DNA of 64,000 bases from Paenibacillus dakarensis (GTDB lineage: Bacteria; Bacillota; Bacilli; Paenibacillales; Paenibacillaceae), in contig NZ_CDSE01000025.1 in NCBI RefSeq assembly GCF_001373415.1, positions 1-64,000 of the forward strand. Reading direction: 5' to 3'. A program made the position numbers and the translations under genes. This document shows, piece after piece, positions 17,945-27,434 of this stretch; positions within the stretch are counted from its first letter, which is position 1; every line of letters begins with the position of its first letter. The notes beneath the pieces are model-generated. The model was not told the DNA's origin and ran no database searches. It was given only the letters and a program-made list of their open reading frames with translations.

Positions 17945-19042
17945 TTAATCTTTTAATAATACAAGTCGGTCGTCCTCGTCTGAAGGTCTTCCACGCCCGT
18001 CTGTATTGTTTGTAATAAGATAAACCTTACCTTTGTTAATCTTCACATCCCTCAGCCGTCCTTCCCCTTCCAAAATTACTTCTATTCTCTTATTTCGGAT
18101 ATTATAGCGGTAAAGAGACTCTCCCCGAAGGCCGGCAACCAGCACATGATCGCTTCCTTCAAATGCAATGCCTGAAGGCGCAATCGCCTCGTCGCCGGTA
18201 TGGTATTCGGGAGTTTTCATGTTTTCTTTCATTTCGTCACCAAATATATCCGGCCATCCGTAATTGTTTCCGGCAGAAATCAGATTTATCTCATCATGAC
18301 CGCCCGGAGTTCCAGAGGGACCATGCTCCGAGTTGTACATTTCCCCTTCATCGTTCCACGCCAATCCCTGTGAATTTCGATGGCCCAACGAATAAATAAA
18401 AGAATCCGGAAAAGGATTATCCTCTGGTACTTCGCCCTTCAGAGTCATCCGCAGGATCTTGCCGCCTAAGCTTCTCTCATCCTGTGACATCTCTCCATCT
18501 CCGGCATCACCGGTTGTAATATAGAGGTGCTGGTCCGGTCCGATGGCCAATCGCCCCCCGTTATGAACATTTGATCCCGGGATTTCTTCAAGTAACGATT
18601 TCACCTCTACCCATTGATCCTCTTCTTTCTTAATAACAATAACACGGTTCATCGTTTCTCCATCTTGATCGTATGTATGGTAGGCATAAGCCTGACCTGT
18701 GTTCGGAAAATCTTCAGCCAGCACAAGACCAAGGAATCCGCCCTCACCAACCGCTTTAACTTCTTTCGACGTACGCACCGGGAGACGAGATAAACGTCCA
18801 TCTTCAACAGTGACAATATTCCCTTTACGTTCACTAATATATATCTTGTCTTCGTCAAAATCGATTGACCATGGGGTGTCCAGTCGTTCAGCAATCACGG
18901 TAAACAGTTCACTTTCAGTCTCTACTGCTGCTGGTAACTCTGGGGACGCAGCAGTATCCTGCTGCTGTTGCTGGGAATCTGAACATCCAGATATGGATAC
19001 AGCAATTAAAAGCGCTGCGACAGCAGCTTTGATTTTTAGCAT
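17945..19042 (-). CDS. PQQ-type aldose sugar dehydrogenase-like lipoprotein
   Basis: I start at ATG 19042 (MLKIKAAVAALLIAVSISGCSD, 365 aa), 5 nt after GGAGGT. The lipobox ISGC gives lipid-anchored Cys at residue 20. The rest is a glucose/sorbosone-dehydrogenase-type six-bladed propeller: LDTPWSIDF, GEGGFLGLVLAEDF, NVHNGGRLAIGPDQHLYITTGD, YSLGHRNSQGLAW and EHGPSGTPGGHDEIN. The cofactor in the family is PQQ; whether this strain has PQQ is unknown. It lies 55 nt after the GH78 gene on the same strand and may be the last gene of that operon, acting on free sugar outside the membrane. Confidence 0.85.
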   Translation of the reverse strand: MLKIKAAVAALLIAVSISGCSDSQQQQQDTAASPELPAAVETESELFTVIAERLDTPWSIDFDEDKIYISERKGNIVTVEDGRLSRLPVRTSKEVKAVGEGGFLGLVLAEDFPNTGQAYAYHTYDQDGETMNRVIVIKKEEDQWVEVKSLLEEIPGSNVHNGGRLAIGPDQHLYITTGDAGDGEMSQDERSLGGKILRMTLKGEVPEDNPFPDSFIYSLGHRNSQGLAWNDEGEMYNSEHGPSGTPGGHDEINLISAGNNYGWPDIFGDEMKENMKTPEYHTGDEAIAPSGIAFEGSDHVLVAGLRGESLYRYNIRNKRIEVILEGEGRLRDVKINKGKVYLITNNTDGRGRPSDEDDRLVLLKD

Positions 19043-19096
19043 CTGATACCTCCATATCATGATTCAAATTTAAACGATTATCGTCTTATATTTCTA

Positions 19097-21220
19097 TTAA
19101 CCAGAATTCACACTCAATTTCATCCCTTCTGGAAGTCGCAGGATATACTCTCCCGGCTCCGTGCTCTCCCACCCCGCTTCTATTGTTCCTAATGGAGTAG
19201 GAATACTACCAATACACGTAGTGACCCCATTCATCGGTTGCGGACGAACTGATACGGATTGGTAACCAGGCTCAAGCGGCTGAATACCCAGCACGCGGGA
19301 TGTAATCCAGTGTACGGGCATACCGGCCCAACTATGACATAGGCTGATCCGATAGGAGTCATATGCCGTATAGGTCGTCAATGCGTCATGGAAGTCGGAT
19401 TCATGTTGAAGCGTCACACTTTCCCAGCAGGTCGTAGCCCCTTCCTCCAGCATTTTGCCCCACACTTTGGAGACTGCCTCCCACGCCTTCTCTTGAAGAC
19501 CGAATTCAGAACAGCAATCTGCAAGCCAGTATGCCGACAAGGGGGTGATTGGATCCTGTACATCATAAGAACGTAGAAATCCTTCAGCCTCTTGATTATC
19601 GACATAACCAGCCATAATACCGAGCAATTTTGTGATTAATTGTTTACCGGACAGGAACCTGCTCCCTTCCAACTCAGGATAACCCCAGTCTGGAAGTGCA
19701 GCCATTTCGGGAATGTAACGCTTAAGCTTTTGTACATTTTCTCCTGTCATGCGAAGCAGTGCCTGCATATTTAACTCACCTTCTTCAGGCTCCATCGGCA
19801 CCCACTCGATCAGTGTAGGCGTAACGTTCCTCAATTCATGAGTAACAGGATCTATATTACCTTTAATTAATTTGCAATGTCTTACCATTTCCTCCTTCAA
19901 CGATACGACGAAATTCTTATCTCCTGTATGTAAAAAGTATTCCCACACATTATTGATCCACCATAACGTATAAGCTGGTATCGCATTCATCCAATAGCCT
20001 TCCGGCGTCCCTCTCCCGAGTTCAACGATTGAGCGACGAAGGACCGACAGGTCTTCCCATAATACATAATCTGCTTTGGCCGCCAGATAAAAATCATACG
20101 CCCAATTGAGCCGATCCCTCTTAATCCCGTCCCATAACCCGATTTGATGGCATATTTGATTGGTATGAACGGAAATATCAAAAATTTGTTTCAAGAGCAC
20201 TGAATCCGTGTGAAGGGTCCCTGCTTGAATAAGAGGTACGCCAACCTTTTCCACCCTCATTTCCAGTTCGAAAGGATGGTCTTTATCTGAAAGGATGTAC
20301 ATGCGCAAATACCGCAATCCCTGTGGAAGACTGGTTATCTGCTCACCTTCCTTCAGCTGAAGGACCTCTGTCATAAGTCCCTCATAGTTATCCAATTCAG
20401 GAAGGGACTCGGCACCGTTCCAAACTATTGTGAGCGGCACATCAGACCGGTTGATTATATGAAACCGCATATTATATTCTTTGCCGAGGTCCAGCACATA
20501 GGACGGTATCTCCGAAAGTTCAGCCTGACGGAGGATTCCATTCATTTCCCGCCATTCTGTCTGCTTACGCACATGGTAAAAAAGATGCAACTCATTTCGG
20601 ACCGGATCCTGAACAGGTATCCTTCCCTTACCCTTGCCGTTAATGGTTAACATATTACTATTTATGAATATCTCGGCATAATCTGATGACAGCAGATTCA
20701 AGTTATTTAACGGCGATGCTTCAATATCCCCGAAACCTCCGGCCACAAACCATTCAGGCCCGCCTTCCAAATCTCCATATGGCTCTTCACCAAGCAGGCA
20801 AACACTAACAGCTCTCTCCTTCCCCGCCATCCATGTATCATCTGTCGGAATCCATAAGTTCTCCGCATTAAGATACGCTATACACCCGACTAATCGATCA
20901 TGCAAATGAATGCTAATCGGTGCCACCGGCATGGCTGTTTGACACCGAATGTGTAAAACAAGCGTGTGTTCACCCGCTTGCAGGTTTCCTGGGAACTTCT
21001 CCATAACGCGAAACGCACACACATTAGCTGCACTTTCTTCTAACACATCTACAAGGACTCCGTCTAATTCCACTTCGACTGCCCCCGTAAGAGCGATGTG
21101 AAATTCAGTATTTTGTACAGGCGCTTCAAGAAAAAAGGTCTTACGCAGCTCAATTTCTTTATCTTCCTCACGTCTACTGCTCCATATCCACTGCGGGAGC
21201 TTTACATCCAGGTTCTTCAT
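19097..21220 (-). CDS. GH78 alpha-L-rhamnosidase-like protein, cytoplasmic
   Basis: A 707-residue protein without signal peptide. The N-terminal ~150 residues form a beta-sandwich (WIWSSRREEDKEIELRKTF). The (alpha/alpha)6 barrel carries the GH78 patterns IGLWDGIKRDRLNWAYD, TTCWES and ISLCHSWAGMPVHWI, followed by a small C-terminal beta domain. GH78 enzymes release terminal alpha-L-rhamnose. It has only partial resemblance to the second GH78 gene at 27435. It follows the ABC permease gene at 95 nt, so it probably acts on imported oligosaccharide. Confidence 0.85.
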   Translation of the reverse strand: MKNLDVKLPQWIWSSRREEDKEIELRKTFFLEAPVQNTEFHIALTGAVEVELDGVLVDVLEESAANVCAFRVMEKFPGNLQAGEHTLVLHIRCQTAMPVAPISIHLHDRLVGCIAYLNAENLWIPTDDTWMAGKERAVSVCLLGEEPYGDLEGGPEWFVAGGFGDIEASPLNNLNLLSSDYAEIFINSNMLTINGKGKGRIPVQDPVRNELHLFYHVRKQTEWREMNGILRQAELSEIPSYVLDLGKEYNMRFHIINRSDVPLTIVWNGAESLPELDNYEGLMTEVLQLKEGEQITSLPQGLRYLRMYILSDKDHPFELEMRVEKVGVPLIQAGTLHTDSVLLKQIFDISVHTNQICHQIGLWDGIKRDRLNWAYDFYLAAKADYVLWEDLSVLRRSIVELGRGTPEGYWMNAIPAYTLWWINNVWEYFLHTGDKNFVVSLKEEMVRHCKLIKGNIDPVTHELRNVTPTLIEWVPMEPEEGELNMQALLRMTGENVQKLKRYIPEMAALPDWGYPELEGSRFLSGKQLITKLLGIMAGYVDNQEAEGFLRSYDVQDPITPLSAYWLADCCSEFGLQEKAWEAVSKVWGKMLEEGATTCWESVTLQHESDFHDALTTYTAYDSYRISLCHSWAGMPVHWITSRVLGIQPLEPGYQSVSVRPQPMNGVTTCIGSIPTPLGTIEAGWESTEPGEYILRLPEGMKLSVNSG

Positions 21221-21314
21221 TAAACAGCCGCCCTTTCATATAGACAATGATTAAAATAAGGCACCACATCCCGTAAGAAGCCCCGGAATCATGATGCCCC
21301 GTTCCATTTCCAAA

Positions 21315-22214
21315 TTACATTTTTAACGCGCCCTGCGTCATGCCTTGAATGTAATACTTCATCCCAAAAGAGAAAATCAAAATTAGCGGCACGGACGAGA
21401 TCGCATAAGCCGAGAACTGTGTACCCATATCCGTAATGCCGAACTGCTTCGTAAAAATAGTAAGCCCTACGGCAATAACCTGAAGATTGCTGTCCTGGAT
21501 CGTAAGCAAAGGCCAAATATAATCATTGTAGACACCAACGGTCTGCATAATGAAAAGTGTCGCCAGGATCGGAAGGGAAAGAGGAATAACAATTTGAAAA
21601 AAAACACGGATTTCTGATGCGCCATCAATCCGAGCAGCTTCAAACAGTTCACTCGGTAATCCTGACATAAAGCTTCTGCACAGGAACGTTCCGAAGATTT
21701 GACCTCCTGCTGCTCCTGCTATAATGATAACCCAAGGTGTATTAGTGAGCCCTAAGCTATCGTATAGAACATACGACGGAATCAAGGTTAAGACACCTGG
21801 AATCATCATCATGGCAAGCATCATCATAAAGAGCAGTTCTTTACCGGGGAATGTCTTCTTGGCAAAAATATATCCCGAGATGGCCGAGAGGAGAATTACA
21901 CACGAACTGGCGCCAATTGCATATAACACAGAGTTCAACATATAACGCCAGATGCTGCTAAGCGCTTCGCTATAATTGCCCCATTTCGCTGGTGATGGCA
22001 GTGCCCAGAAGTTCCCGAGAATCTGTGCGTTGCTCTTTAATGAGCTGACGATCATGAACAGGATCGGTACAAGCATTAGAATAACAAGCAAGCTCAAGAA
22101 GGCAATAATCATAAGCTGAGGAAAGCTCCAATATTTTTTGAATCGCCATTCGGGCTTCTTTACTCTGCTTAGATTTTCAACCTTCAAGGGTTTCGCTTCA
22201 GGACTGGTGTACAT
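21315..22214 (-). CDS. Carbohydrate ABC transporter permease (MalG-like)
   Basis: A 299-residue inner-membrane permease with about six TM segments. The ATPase-contact EAA loop reads ELFEAARIDGASEIRVFFQIVIPLS. I start at ATG 22214, 7 nt after GGAGGG; the frame extends upstream to 22235 into the preceding gene. It pairs with the propeller-fused permease encoded just before it (13-nt gap) and the solute-binding lipoprotein. It ends in the usual MalG-type tail GMTQGALKM. Confidence 0.93.
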   Translation of the reverse strand: MYTSPEAKPLKVENLSRVKKPEWRFKKYWSFPQLMIIAFLSLLVILMLVPILFMIVSSLKSNAQILGNFWALPSPAKWGNYSEALSSIWRYMLNSVLYAIGASSCVILLSAISGYIFAKKTFPGKELLFMMMLAMMMIPGVLTLIPSYVLYDSLGLTNTPWVIIIAGAAGGQIFGTFLCRSFMSGLPSELFEAARIDGASEIRVFFQIVIPLSLPILATLFIMQTVGVYNDYIWPLLTIQDSNLQVIAVGLTIFTKQFGITDMGTQFSAYAISSVPLILIFSFGMKYYIQGMTQGALKM

Positions 22215-22227
22215 AGGATATCCCTCC

Positions 22228-24141
22228 TTAATCATCCGTTTTGATAAGTTTCATGTTAATGATTGTAATGACCAGGATAACCAAGAACATACTGACACCA
22301 AGCGCAGAAGCATAACCAAGATCATTAAATTTGGTAGCAGCATAATACATTTGCAGTGCGGGAACGTAAGTTGAATCCATGGGTCCACCGCCTGTAACAA
22401 TCATAATTCCGTTAAAATCCTGTATGATGCCGATCAAAGTCATTATAATCAAGAACTTGAACTGTCCACTTAGAAGCGGTAAGTGTATAGACCGTATGAT
22501 CCGACCCAGGCTAGCTCCATCGATTTTAGCTGATTCTATCAGTTCGTTAGGTATTGATAAAAGACCTGAATAGAACACAAGCAGCTGTAAAATCCCGATA
22601 AACGGGAAACCAATGAATATGAGGGCCCATAAAGCCGTATTCGGGTCTCCTAACCAGCCGTGACTCCACGATCCAAGTCCGATGATTTCCAAAAAGTTAT
22701 TGATTAATCCCACATTAGGGTCGTATAAGTTTTGCCAAATCAACAGTAAGGCTACGCCAGGTATAACCATCGATATGGTAAACACGGTACGAAAACCATA
22801 TTGCAGCCTCTTGCTTCGAAGATGATAGATCAATTCAGCTGCGATTAGCGCGGGTATAAGTGCCTTCACAAGGCCGGTAATAATCAGAATAATTAAATTC
22901 CAGATTCCCTTGATCACGTAAGGATCATGGACCATACGTTCAAAGTTGGCTAAACCAATGAATGTTGTCCTTCCACCCGGCTGCCAGTCATATAAGGAAT
23001 GAAACAATCCGGAAAATGCCGGATAATAAAGAAATAGAAATACAAGAATGAATGTAGGCGCCAAGGCAAGATATATGTACTTGCTGTTCCAAATCTGACG
23101 AAAGATGTCCAGCCGGTTTCGCTTCTTCATGTATCGCAATGTGAGCAATAAAGCTGCTAGAATGACAAGGCCCGCGGCAACCCAGAAGATCATACTCCAT
23201 TTTGCCTGGATCTTCGCTTTTTCAATCACACTGCCTACATCATATTTGAAAATACGGCCATCGTTTGTTCCTGCAAAAAGCGACTTGCCTTGTTTATCAA
23301 ACTCAACGCCACGGCCTTCACCGGTAATTTTTGATTCCCAAAGCCGTGTGCCATTCTGATCGAAGATATAGTAATTACCTGACAAATCAGAAATACCAAC
23401 CATATCTCCACTTTCCGAAAATGCAACGTCCGTTACAATATCACGCACTTTAATCGACTCTTGTACCTTGCCGTTCTGGTCGAATAACTCTACATTATTG
23501 GATGCGGTGCCGATCGCAACCAGGCCATCGTCCGTCACAGCCATCGATTGAATTTGATTATTGGCGCTGAATTTATGCAGCAGATTACCTTCTTGGTCCA
23601 TGAGGTAAGCAAATTGATCACTGGTAGCTGCAGCAATCCATAGACCATTAGCGGAAACATTGACCTCCCGTATAGTTGTCCCAATAGGTATACTGCCGGA
23701 TTGCTCGCCGTTTGCTCCATTAATGAGTACAATGTCATTACTGCGCTGGATGCCAACCGCGATGATCGATCCATCCAGTGAGGCTGACATGCTCTTGATC
23801 TGCCGCTTCAAATTTGCATCCCAAAGCTGCTTACCATTAGCATCATAAGCATACAGATGCCTGTCATCCGATGAAACCAGCAGTGTGCCGTCAGCAAGCA
23901 GTTCGACACCTGTCACAACGTTACCCGCGGCAACCTCGAAAATAATATTCCCTTCGGTATCATAGAGATATGCTTTAGCGCTATGAGCTCCAATCGCCAA
24001 CCTGCTTCCATCTTCTGAGACAGAAAGGGAGGTTATGTTTCCCGCATCTTCAATTGACCAATTGTCTTCAGCCATAACTGCTCCCGGGATAAGACCTAGA
24101 AGCATGATCAGCATAGCGAATATCCCTGGGATTTTTCTCAT
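22228..24141 (-). CDS. Carbohydrate ABC permease (MalF-like) fused to an N-terminal beta-propeller
   Basis: A 637-residue fusion starting at ATG 24141 (MRKIPGIFAMLIMLL; AGGAGG 6 nt upstream). A signal peptide ends near residue 24. About seven propeller repeats follow (LSVSEDGSRLAIG..LYDTEGN, VELLADGTLLVSS..AYDANGK, VAFSESGDMVGIS..IFDQNGT). A TM helix lies at ~317-338. A complete MalF-type permease occupies ~352-637, with EAA loop ELIESAKIDGASLGRIIRSI. The propeller should face outside, next to the binding protein. Ordinary MalF-type permeases are ~300 residues. I infer that the propeller binds ligand, cell wall or the lipoprotein. Confidence 0.9.
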   Translation of the reverse strand: MRKIPGIFAMLIMLLGLIPGAVMAEDNWSIEDAGNITSLSVSEDGSRLAIGAHSAKAYLYDTEGNIIFEVAAGNVVTGVELLADGTLLVSSDDRHLYAYDANGKQLWDANLKRQIKSMSASLDGSIIAVGIQRSNDIVLINGANGEQSGSIPIGTTIREVNVSANGLWIAAATSDQFAYLMDQEGNLLHKFSANNQIQSMAVTDDGLVAIGTASNNVELFDQNGKVQESIKVRDIVTDVAFSESGDMVGISDLSGNYYIFDQNGTRLWESKITGEGRGVEFDKQGKSLFAGTNDGRIFKYDVGSVIEKAKIQAKWSMIFWVAAGLVILAALLLTLRYMKKRNRLDIFRQIWNSKYIYLALAPTFILVFLFLYYPAFSGLFHSLYDWQPGGRTTFIGLANFERMVHDPYVIKGIWNLIILIITGLVKALIPALIAAELIYHLRSKRLQYGFRTVFTISMVIPGVALLLIWQNLYDPNVGLINNFLEIIGLGSWSHGWLGDPNTALWALIFIGFPFIGILQLLVFYSGLLSIPNELIESAKIDGASLGRIIRSIHLPLLSGQFKFLIIMTLIGIIQDFNGIMIVTGGGPMDSTYVPALQMYYAATKFNDLGYASALGVSMFLVILVITIINMKLIKTDD

Positions 24142-24195
24142 GGTAATCCTCCTTTTATCTTTCACCAGGGCAGCCTTTAGCCGCTGCATAATAAT

Positions 24196-24229
24196 CCGAA
24201 TCTGCACAAAAAGACTTGTGCAGATTCGG
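24196..24229 (-). other. Intercistronic stem-loop between binding-protein and permease genes
   Basis: Perfect 14-bp stem CCGAATCTGCACAA / TTGTGCAGATTCGG with a 6-nt loop, 13 nt after the binding-protein stop codon and without a strong T-run. Such hairpins typically stabilise or partly terminate the message, so that binding protein exceeds permease. Confidence 0.75.
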
Positions 24230-24241
24230 GGTAACTATCTA

Positions 24242-25915
24242 TTAACGTTCTGGAGGACGGCGTTCCGGATGTTCAAGATCAGACAGCTCTTTCTTGTGTT
24301 CTTTCATTGCAGGCTCCAAATACTTATCAATATTCGCCTGAAGCTGCTGCAGATATTGGTCTGTTGTCACTTTACCACTGAAGTAGCGCTGTATTAAACC
24401 AACCCAATCCTGAACAGATGGCTGATAATCCCATAAACCGCGCGCTATATTGTTAGCTGCACTACTATAACCTTCGGTGTTTCCGATAGCCTCAAAGTTC
24501 GCGAATGCAGAAGCCATTTCATCTGGAAGCGTAATTCCTTTAATGGCCGGCGAACCGGAAAGAGCAGCATCTTTACTATTTTGAATCGCTTGAAGATAGA
24601 TGTTGTATCCTTCTGGGCTGGTCAGATACATCATAAAGTCAACGTTCAACTCATTCTGTTTGGCATCTTTATTTACAATTCCATAGAAACCGACAGGGAT
24701 CTGAATGGTACGTGCCGGTGCCATAACTTCTGGCCCTTCCATAGATGGCATATTGAAAAATCCGTATTCAAACGGTTTCACACCGCCTGTCGCACCCGTT
24801 TTGGATTCGTCCGCAAAATCTTTCGGCAGCTGCCAATATGACCCGGGATCTCCCAGCATCGTTGCAGCCTTCCCGGTAAGGAACAGGTTATAGGCCTGCT
24901 CTTCCTTCACGCCAAAAAATCCCTCAGGTGTATAGGAGAACAGCTTCTTCAAATTTTCTGAATATGCTTTCCATTGCGGGTTTCCTTCGATTTTAAATGG
25001 ACCTTCCTTATCTTTAACAGCTTTCCAGAGACGCATGTCATTTTTCGTAACCTTGCTGTTGGAGTCGTTATACGGATCGTTTAAGTCGTAGGTCCAGTTA
25101 TCGTCCAGTTCCGGAAGATAAGTATAGTCCTGCTCTTGTGAGCGAATGGCATGAATGTAATCACGCATATATTGGTCTGCATAAATACGAACCAACCAGC
25201 CTGCCCGGCCGCTCCACATGGATTTGGAATCACCACCAAGAGCTAGAGGTGTGTATCCGGCCTTTTTAACCTTTTCAAAAGCATCAATCAGCTCGTTAAA
25301 CGTCTTTGGAGCTTCCGTCACCCCTACCTCTTTAAAAATCTCCTTGTTGTATATCCAAACAATTTGGACGGACTCAAAGTTAAGATTATAAAGATGATCT
25401 TCGGTGCCAACAGCTTCAAGATTAATCCCCATGGCCTTCAGATCAAGAGTATCCTTCCATGGTTGACCTGTGTAAGGATTCACTTTATCGAAGTAAGGAT
25501 AGTAGTCCACGAATTTCTTATCGTTCACCAATCCTATGACTTCATTGTTCGTAACCAGATCAACATCAGGCTGACCTGCTGCGAACTGAGCAGTCAACCA
25601 CTCCTTGTATCCTTCTGCAGGCTTATTATCAACCTTTACCTTTACGCCCGGGTTCTTCTTCATATAACTGTCTGCAACTGCTTTCCATACAGATGCAGAA
25701 CCGTTAGACAAGGAGATATTAATATTTCCGGACAGCTCTGTTGCAGCAGGCTCTTTCTCGGGAGTTTCTTTCCCCCCTTGCTCACCGTTAGACTGTTTTG
25801 TGCCTTGATTTCCGTTATCCGATACTTGTGTCGGGGCTTCTTTGCTGCATGCTGTCAGTAAAAGCAAAAGCATTACAATACTCAAGAGAACGATATACCT
25901 TTTTCTGTTGTTCAC
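24242..25915 (-). CDS. Extracellular sugar-binding lipoprotein of ABC transporter (family 1 SBP)
   Basis: A 557-residue binding protein. The lipobox LLTAC puts the lipidated Cys at residue 23. A linker rich in Gly, Gln and Glu follows, then the SBP_bac_1 fold (WKAVADSYMKKNPGVKVKV, NNEVIGLVNDKKFVDYYPYFD, PKTFNELIDAFEKVKKAGYTPLALGG). It is longer than the usual ~430 residues. It is the first gene of the transport operon, downstream of AAGTATACTT-type operators. No ATPase gene is encoded nearby, so a shared MsmX/UgpC-type ATPase probably energises the system. The ligand is inferred to be a rhamnose-containing oligosaccharide. Confidence 0.9.
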   Translation of the reverse strand: MNNRKRYIVLLSIVMLLLLLTACSKEAPTQVSDNGNQGTKQSNGEQGGKETPEKEPAATELSGNINISLSNGSASVWKAVADSYMKKNPGVKVKVDNKPAEGYKEWLTAQFAAGQPDVDLVTNNEVIGLVNDKKFVDYYPYFDKVNPYTGQPWKDTLDLKAMGINLEAVGTEDHLYNLNFESVQIVWIYNKEIFKEVGVTEAPKTFNELIDAFEKVKKAGYTPLALGGDSKSMWSGRAGWLVRIYADQYMRDYIHAIRSQEQDYTYLPELDDNWTYDLNDPYNDSNSKVTKNDMRLWKAVKDKEGPFKIEGNPQWKAYSENLKKLFSYTPEGFFGVKEEQAYNLFLTGKAATMLGDPGSYWQLPKDFADESKTGATGGVKPFEYGFFNMPSMEGPEVMAPARTIQIPVGFYGIVNKDAKQNELNVDFMMYLTSPEGYNIYLQAIQNSKDAALSGSPAIKGITLPDEMASAFANFEAIGNTEGYSSAANNIARGLWDYQPSVQDWVGLIQRYFSGKVTTDQYLQQLQANIDKYLEPAMKEHKKELSDLEHPERRPPER

Positions 25916-25994
25916 GTTGATCCCCCCTACTTCAAAATAAATTTCACTGAAGCGCTTCCAAAAATTTTAACTTAACCGACTCACTTCAGATATA

Positions 25995-26040
25995 AAGTAT
26001 AGAGGATACTTATTCGTATACTTTATAAATCAAAGTATAC
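25995..26040 (-). promoter_or_regulatory. Operators upstream of the binding-protein operon
   Basis: Two inverted repeats: AAGTAT-N5-ATACTT (25995-26011) and GTATACTTT-N7-AAAGTATAC (26016-26040, nine-base arms). The core is the same as the perfect AAGTATACTT at 27334 and 35381. It lies ~80-125 nt upstream of the lipoprotein start and is the likely site of the GntR/LacI-type repressor encoded next door. Confidence 0.65.
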
Positions 26041-26140
26041 TGTTGTAAAAAGCCTATTGCAACACTTTTTTCATATAGTGAACCCGTTTCAGTGAAGTTT
26101 TATATTGAATTCCTTAACTATAGAGGTATTGTATACAAAG

Positions 26141-26164
26141 AAAGCCCCCTATGAATAGGGAGCT
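26141..26164 (-). terminator. Terminator of the GntR/LacI-type regulator gene
   Basis: Stem AAGC-CCCTA / TAGGG-GCTT read on the minus strand, followed by TCTTTG. It lies 25 nt after the stop codon. Confidence 0.75.
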
Positions 26165-26188
26165 TAGGCTTATTTATCATTTCCCGGT

Positions 26189-27304
26189 TTATTTCTCGGA
26201 TGATGGGGGTGCAGTACTATCCCGAATTGTGAGTGTTGGAACGATTTCGTCTTTGAGTAAAGGAGCACCGTTCTCCCCCCACTCGAACAAAAGGATCTCA
26301 GCTGCGCGCTTGCCCAGTTTACGTGTATTTTGGTTAACGGTTGTAAGTCTCGGGTATGAGTATTCACTCAGCATTACGTCATCAAAACCAATGATACTGA
26401 CATCGTCAGGGACCCTCATGCCCATCTCCCTAGCCGCGTTCATCGCTCCGAATGCCTTGTAGTCACTTGTAGCAAATACCGCCGTCGGCGGGTCCGGCAA
26501 AGCCATCAACCTTTTAAAGCCCTCTTCCCCCATAACAACCCTCTCATCCTCACCTGGAATGACAATGATCAGATCCGAGTTAAACGGTATTTGGTGCTGT
26601 GATAGTGCCAGCTTGTACCCTTGTAAACGCAATGAAAACTCCTGGTTCAGGTCCAAAATTGAATTCCCGGTCAAAACGATACCAATTCGCTGATGTCCTT
26701 GTGAGATCAGATGCTGGGTGGCCAGATAACCGCCGGTAAGATTATCTACGATAACGTAAGGTATCCCCAAATGAGGATAGTAGAAATGAACCGTCACGAA
26801 TCGCCGTTTCTCCTCCTGCCAAGCGGTTAATCTTGTAAGATCAAAATTCTCCTTCTCCGTTAAAGTCAGCAGAACAATCCCGGCATGAGGATCATCCGGC
26901 AGATTGTAATCCTCCCCCATGTCCCACATATAAAAGATGATCCCGTTTTCTTCACACACTTCCCTGATCCCATCAAACATATCGGTGAAAAACGGATGAA
27001 CAAATGTTCCTACTTCATGATTCCGGTGAGCAAAATAAATGACTCGAATCGCCTCTGAATCTGTGGCAGACGGATTATCGTGTACGAAACTTCCTTTTCC
27101 GCGTATTCTATATACAAATCCTTCTTGCACCAGGTCAGAAAGCGCCCGGCGAGAGGTAATCTCACTCGTATTATATTCCTTAGCCAGTTCAATCTGAGTT
27201 GGAAGCGGATCATGAGGCTTTAACTCTCCTGCAGCAATCTTCCGCTTGATATCGTTCATTATATATTGATACATCGGAGTCTTGTCCGACTTTTCCATCT
27301 CCAT
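26189..27304 (-). CDS. GntR/LacI (AraR-like) transcriptional regulator
   Basis: I start at ATG 27304 (MEMEKSDKTPMYQYIMND, 371 aa), which has GGAG 10 nt upstream. Residues ~8-75 form a GntR winged helix (PLPTQIELAKEYNTSEITSRRALSDLVQEGFVYRIRGKGSFV). Residues ~85-370 form a LacI/periplasmic-binding-like effector domain (HLISQGHQRIGIVL, PTAVFATSDYKAFGAMNAAREMG, SIIGFDDVMLSEYSYPRLTTV). This is the AraR architecture. It is flanked by the binding-protein operon and a GH78 gene. A perfect AAGTATACTT 30 nt before its start suggests autoregulation. The effector is probably a sugar from the imported glycan. Confidence 0.92.
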   Translation of the reverse strand: MEMEKSDKTPMYQYIMNDIKRKIAAGELKPHDPLPTQIELAKEYNTSEITSRRALSDLVQEGFVYRIRGKGSFVHDNPSATDSEAIRVIYFAHRNHEVGTFVHPFFTDMFDGIREVCEENGIIFYMWDMGEDYNLPDDPHAGIVLLTLTEKENFDLTRLTAWQEEKRRFVTVHFYYPHLGIPYVIVDNLTGGYLATQHLISQGHQRIGIVLTGNSILDLNQEFSLRLQGYKLALSQHQIPFNSDLIIVIPGEDERVVMGEEGFKRLMALPDPPTAVFATSDYKAFGAMNAAREMGMRVPDDVSIIGFDDVMLSEYSYPRLTTVNQNTRKLGKRAAEILLFEWGENGAPLLKDEIVPTLTIRDSTAPPSSEK

Positions 27305-27333
27305 GATGTGATCACTCCTTACCAAATTGAGTT

Positions 27334-27343
27334 AAGTATACTT
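27334..27343 (-). promoter_or_regulatory. Operator upstream of the GntR/LacI-type regulator gene
   Basis: Perfect 10-bp palindrome AAGTATACTT, 30 nt upstream of the regulator's ATG. The same 10-mer precedes the DUF5722 gene. Confidence 0.65.
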
Positions 27344-27370
27344 TATGAATTTGCTTTAATCAAGTCAAAT

Positions 27371-27404
27371 AGGCAGCACAGGCCATCATTGGCCTGACGC
27401 TGCC
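27371..27404 (-). terminator. Terminator after the 798-aa GH78 gene
   Basis: Two-tier stem: GGCAGC / GCTGCC outside and AGGCCA / TGGCCT inside, with a 4-nt loop. It separates the glycosidase transcript from the regulator gene. Confidence 0.75.
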
Positions 27405-27434
27405 TGTATTCACCTATTGTTTTTCCGTGCTAAC

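Noticed and set aside
25946-25960. cre-like TTGGAAGCGCTTCAG (minus strand) before the binding-protein operon
   Set aside because: The centre fits, but the last fixed positions (C and W) do not match the cre consensus. It is kept only as a weak possibility, not annotated.
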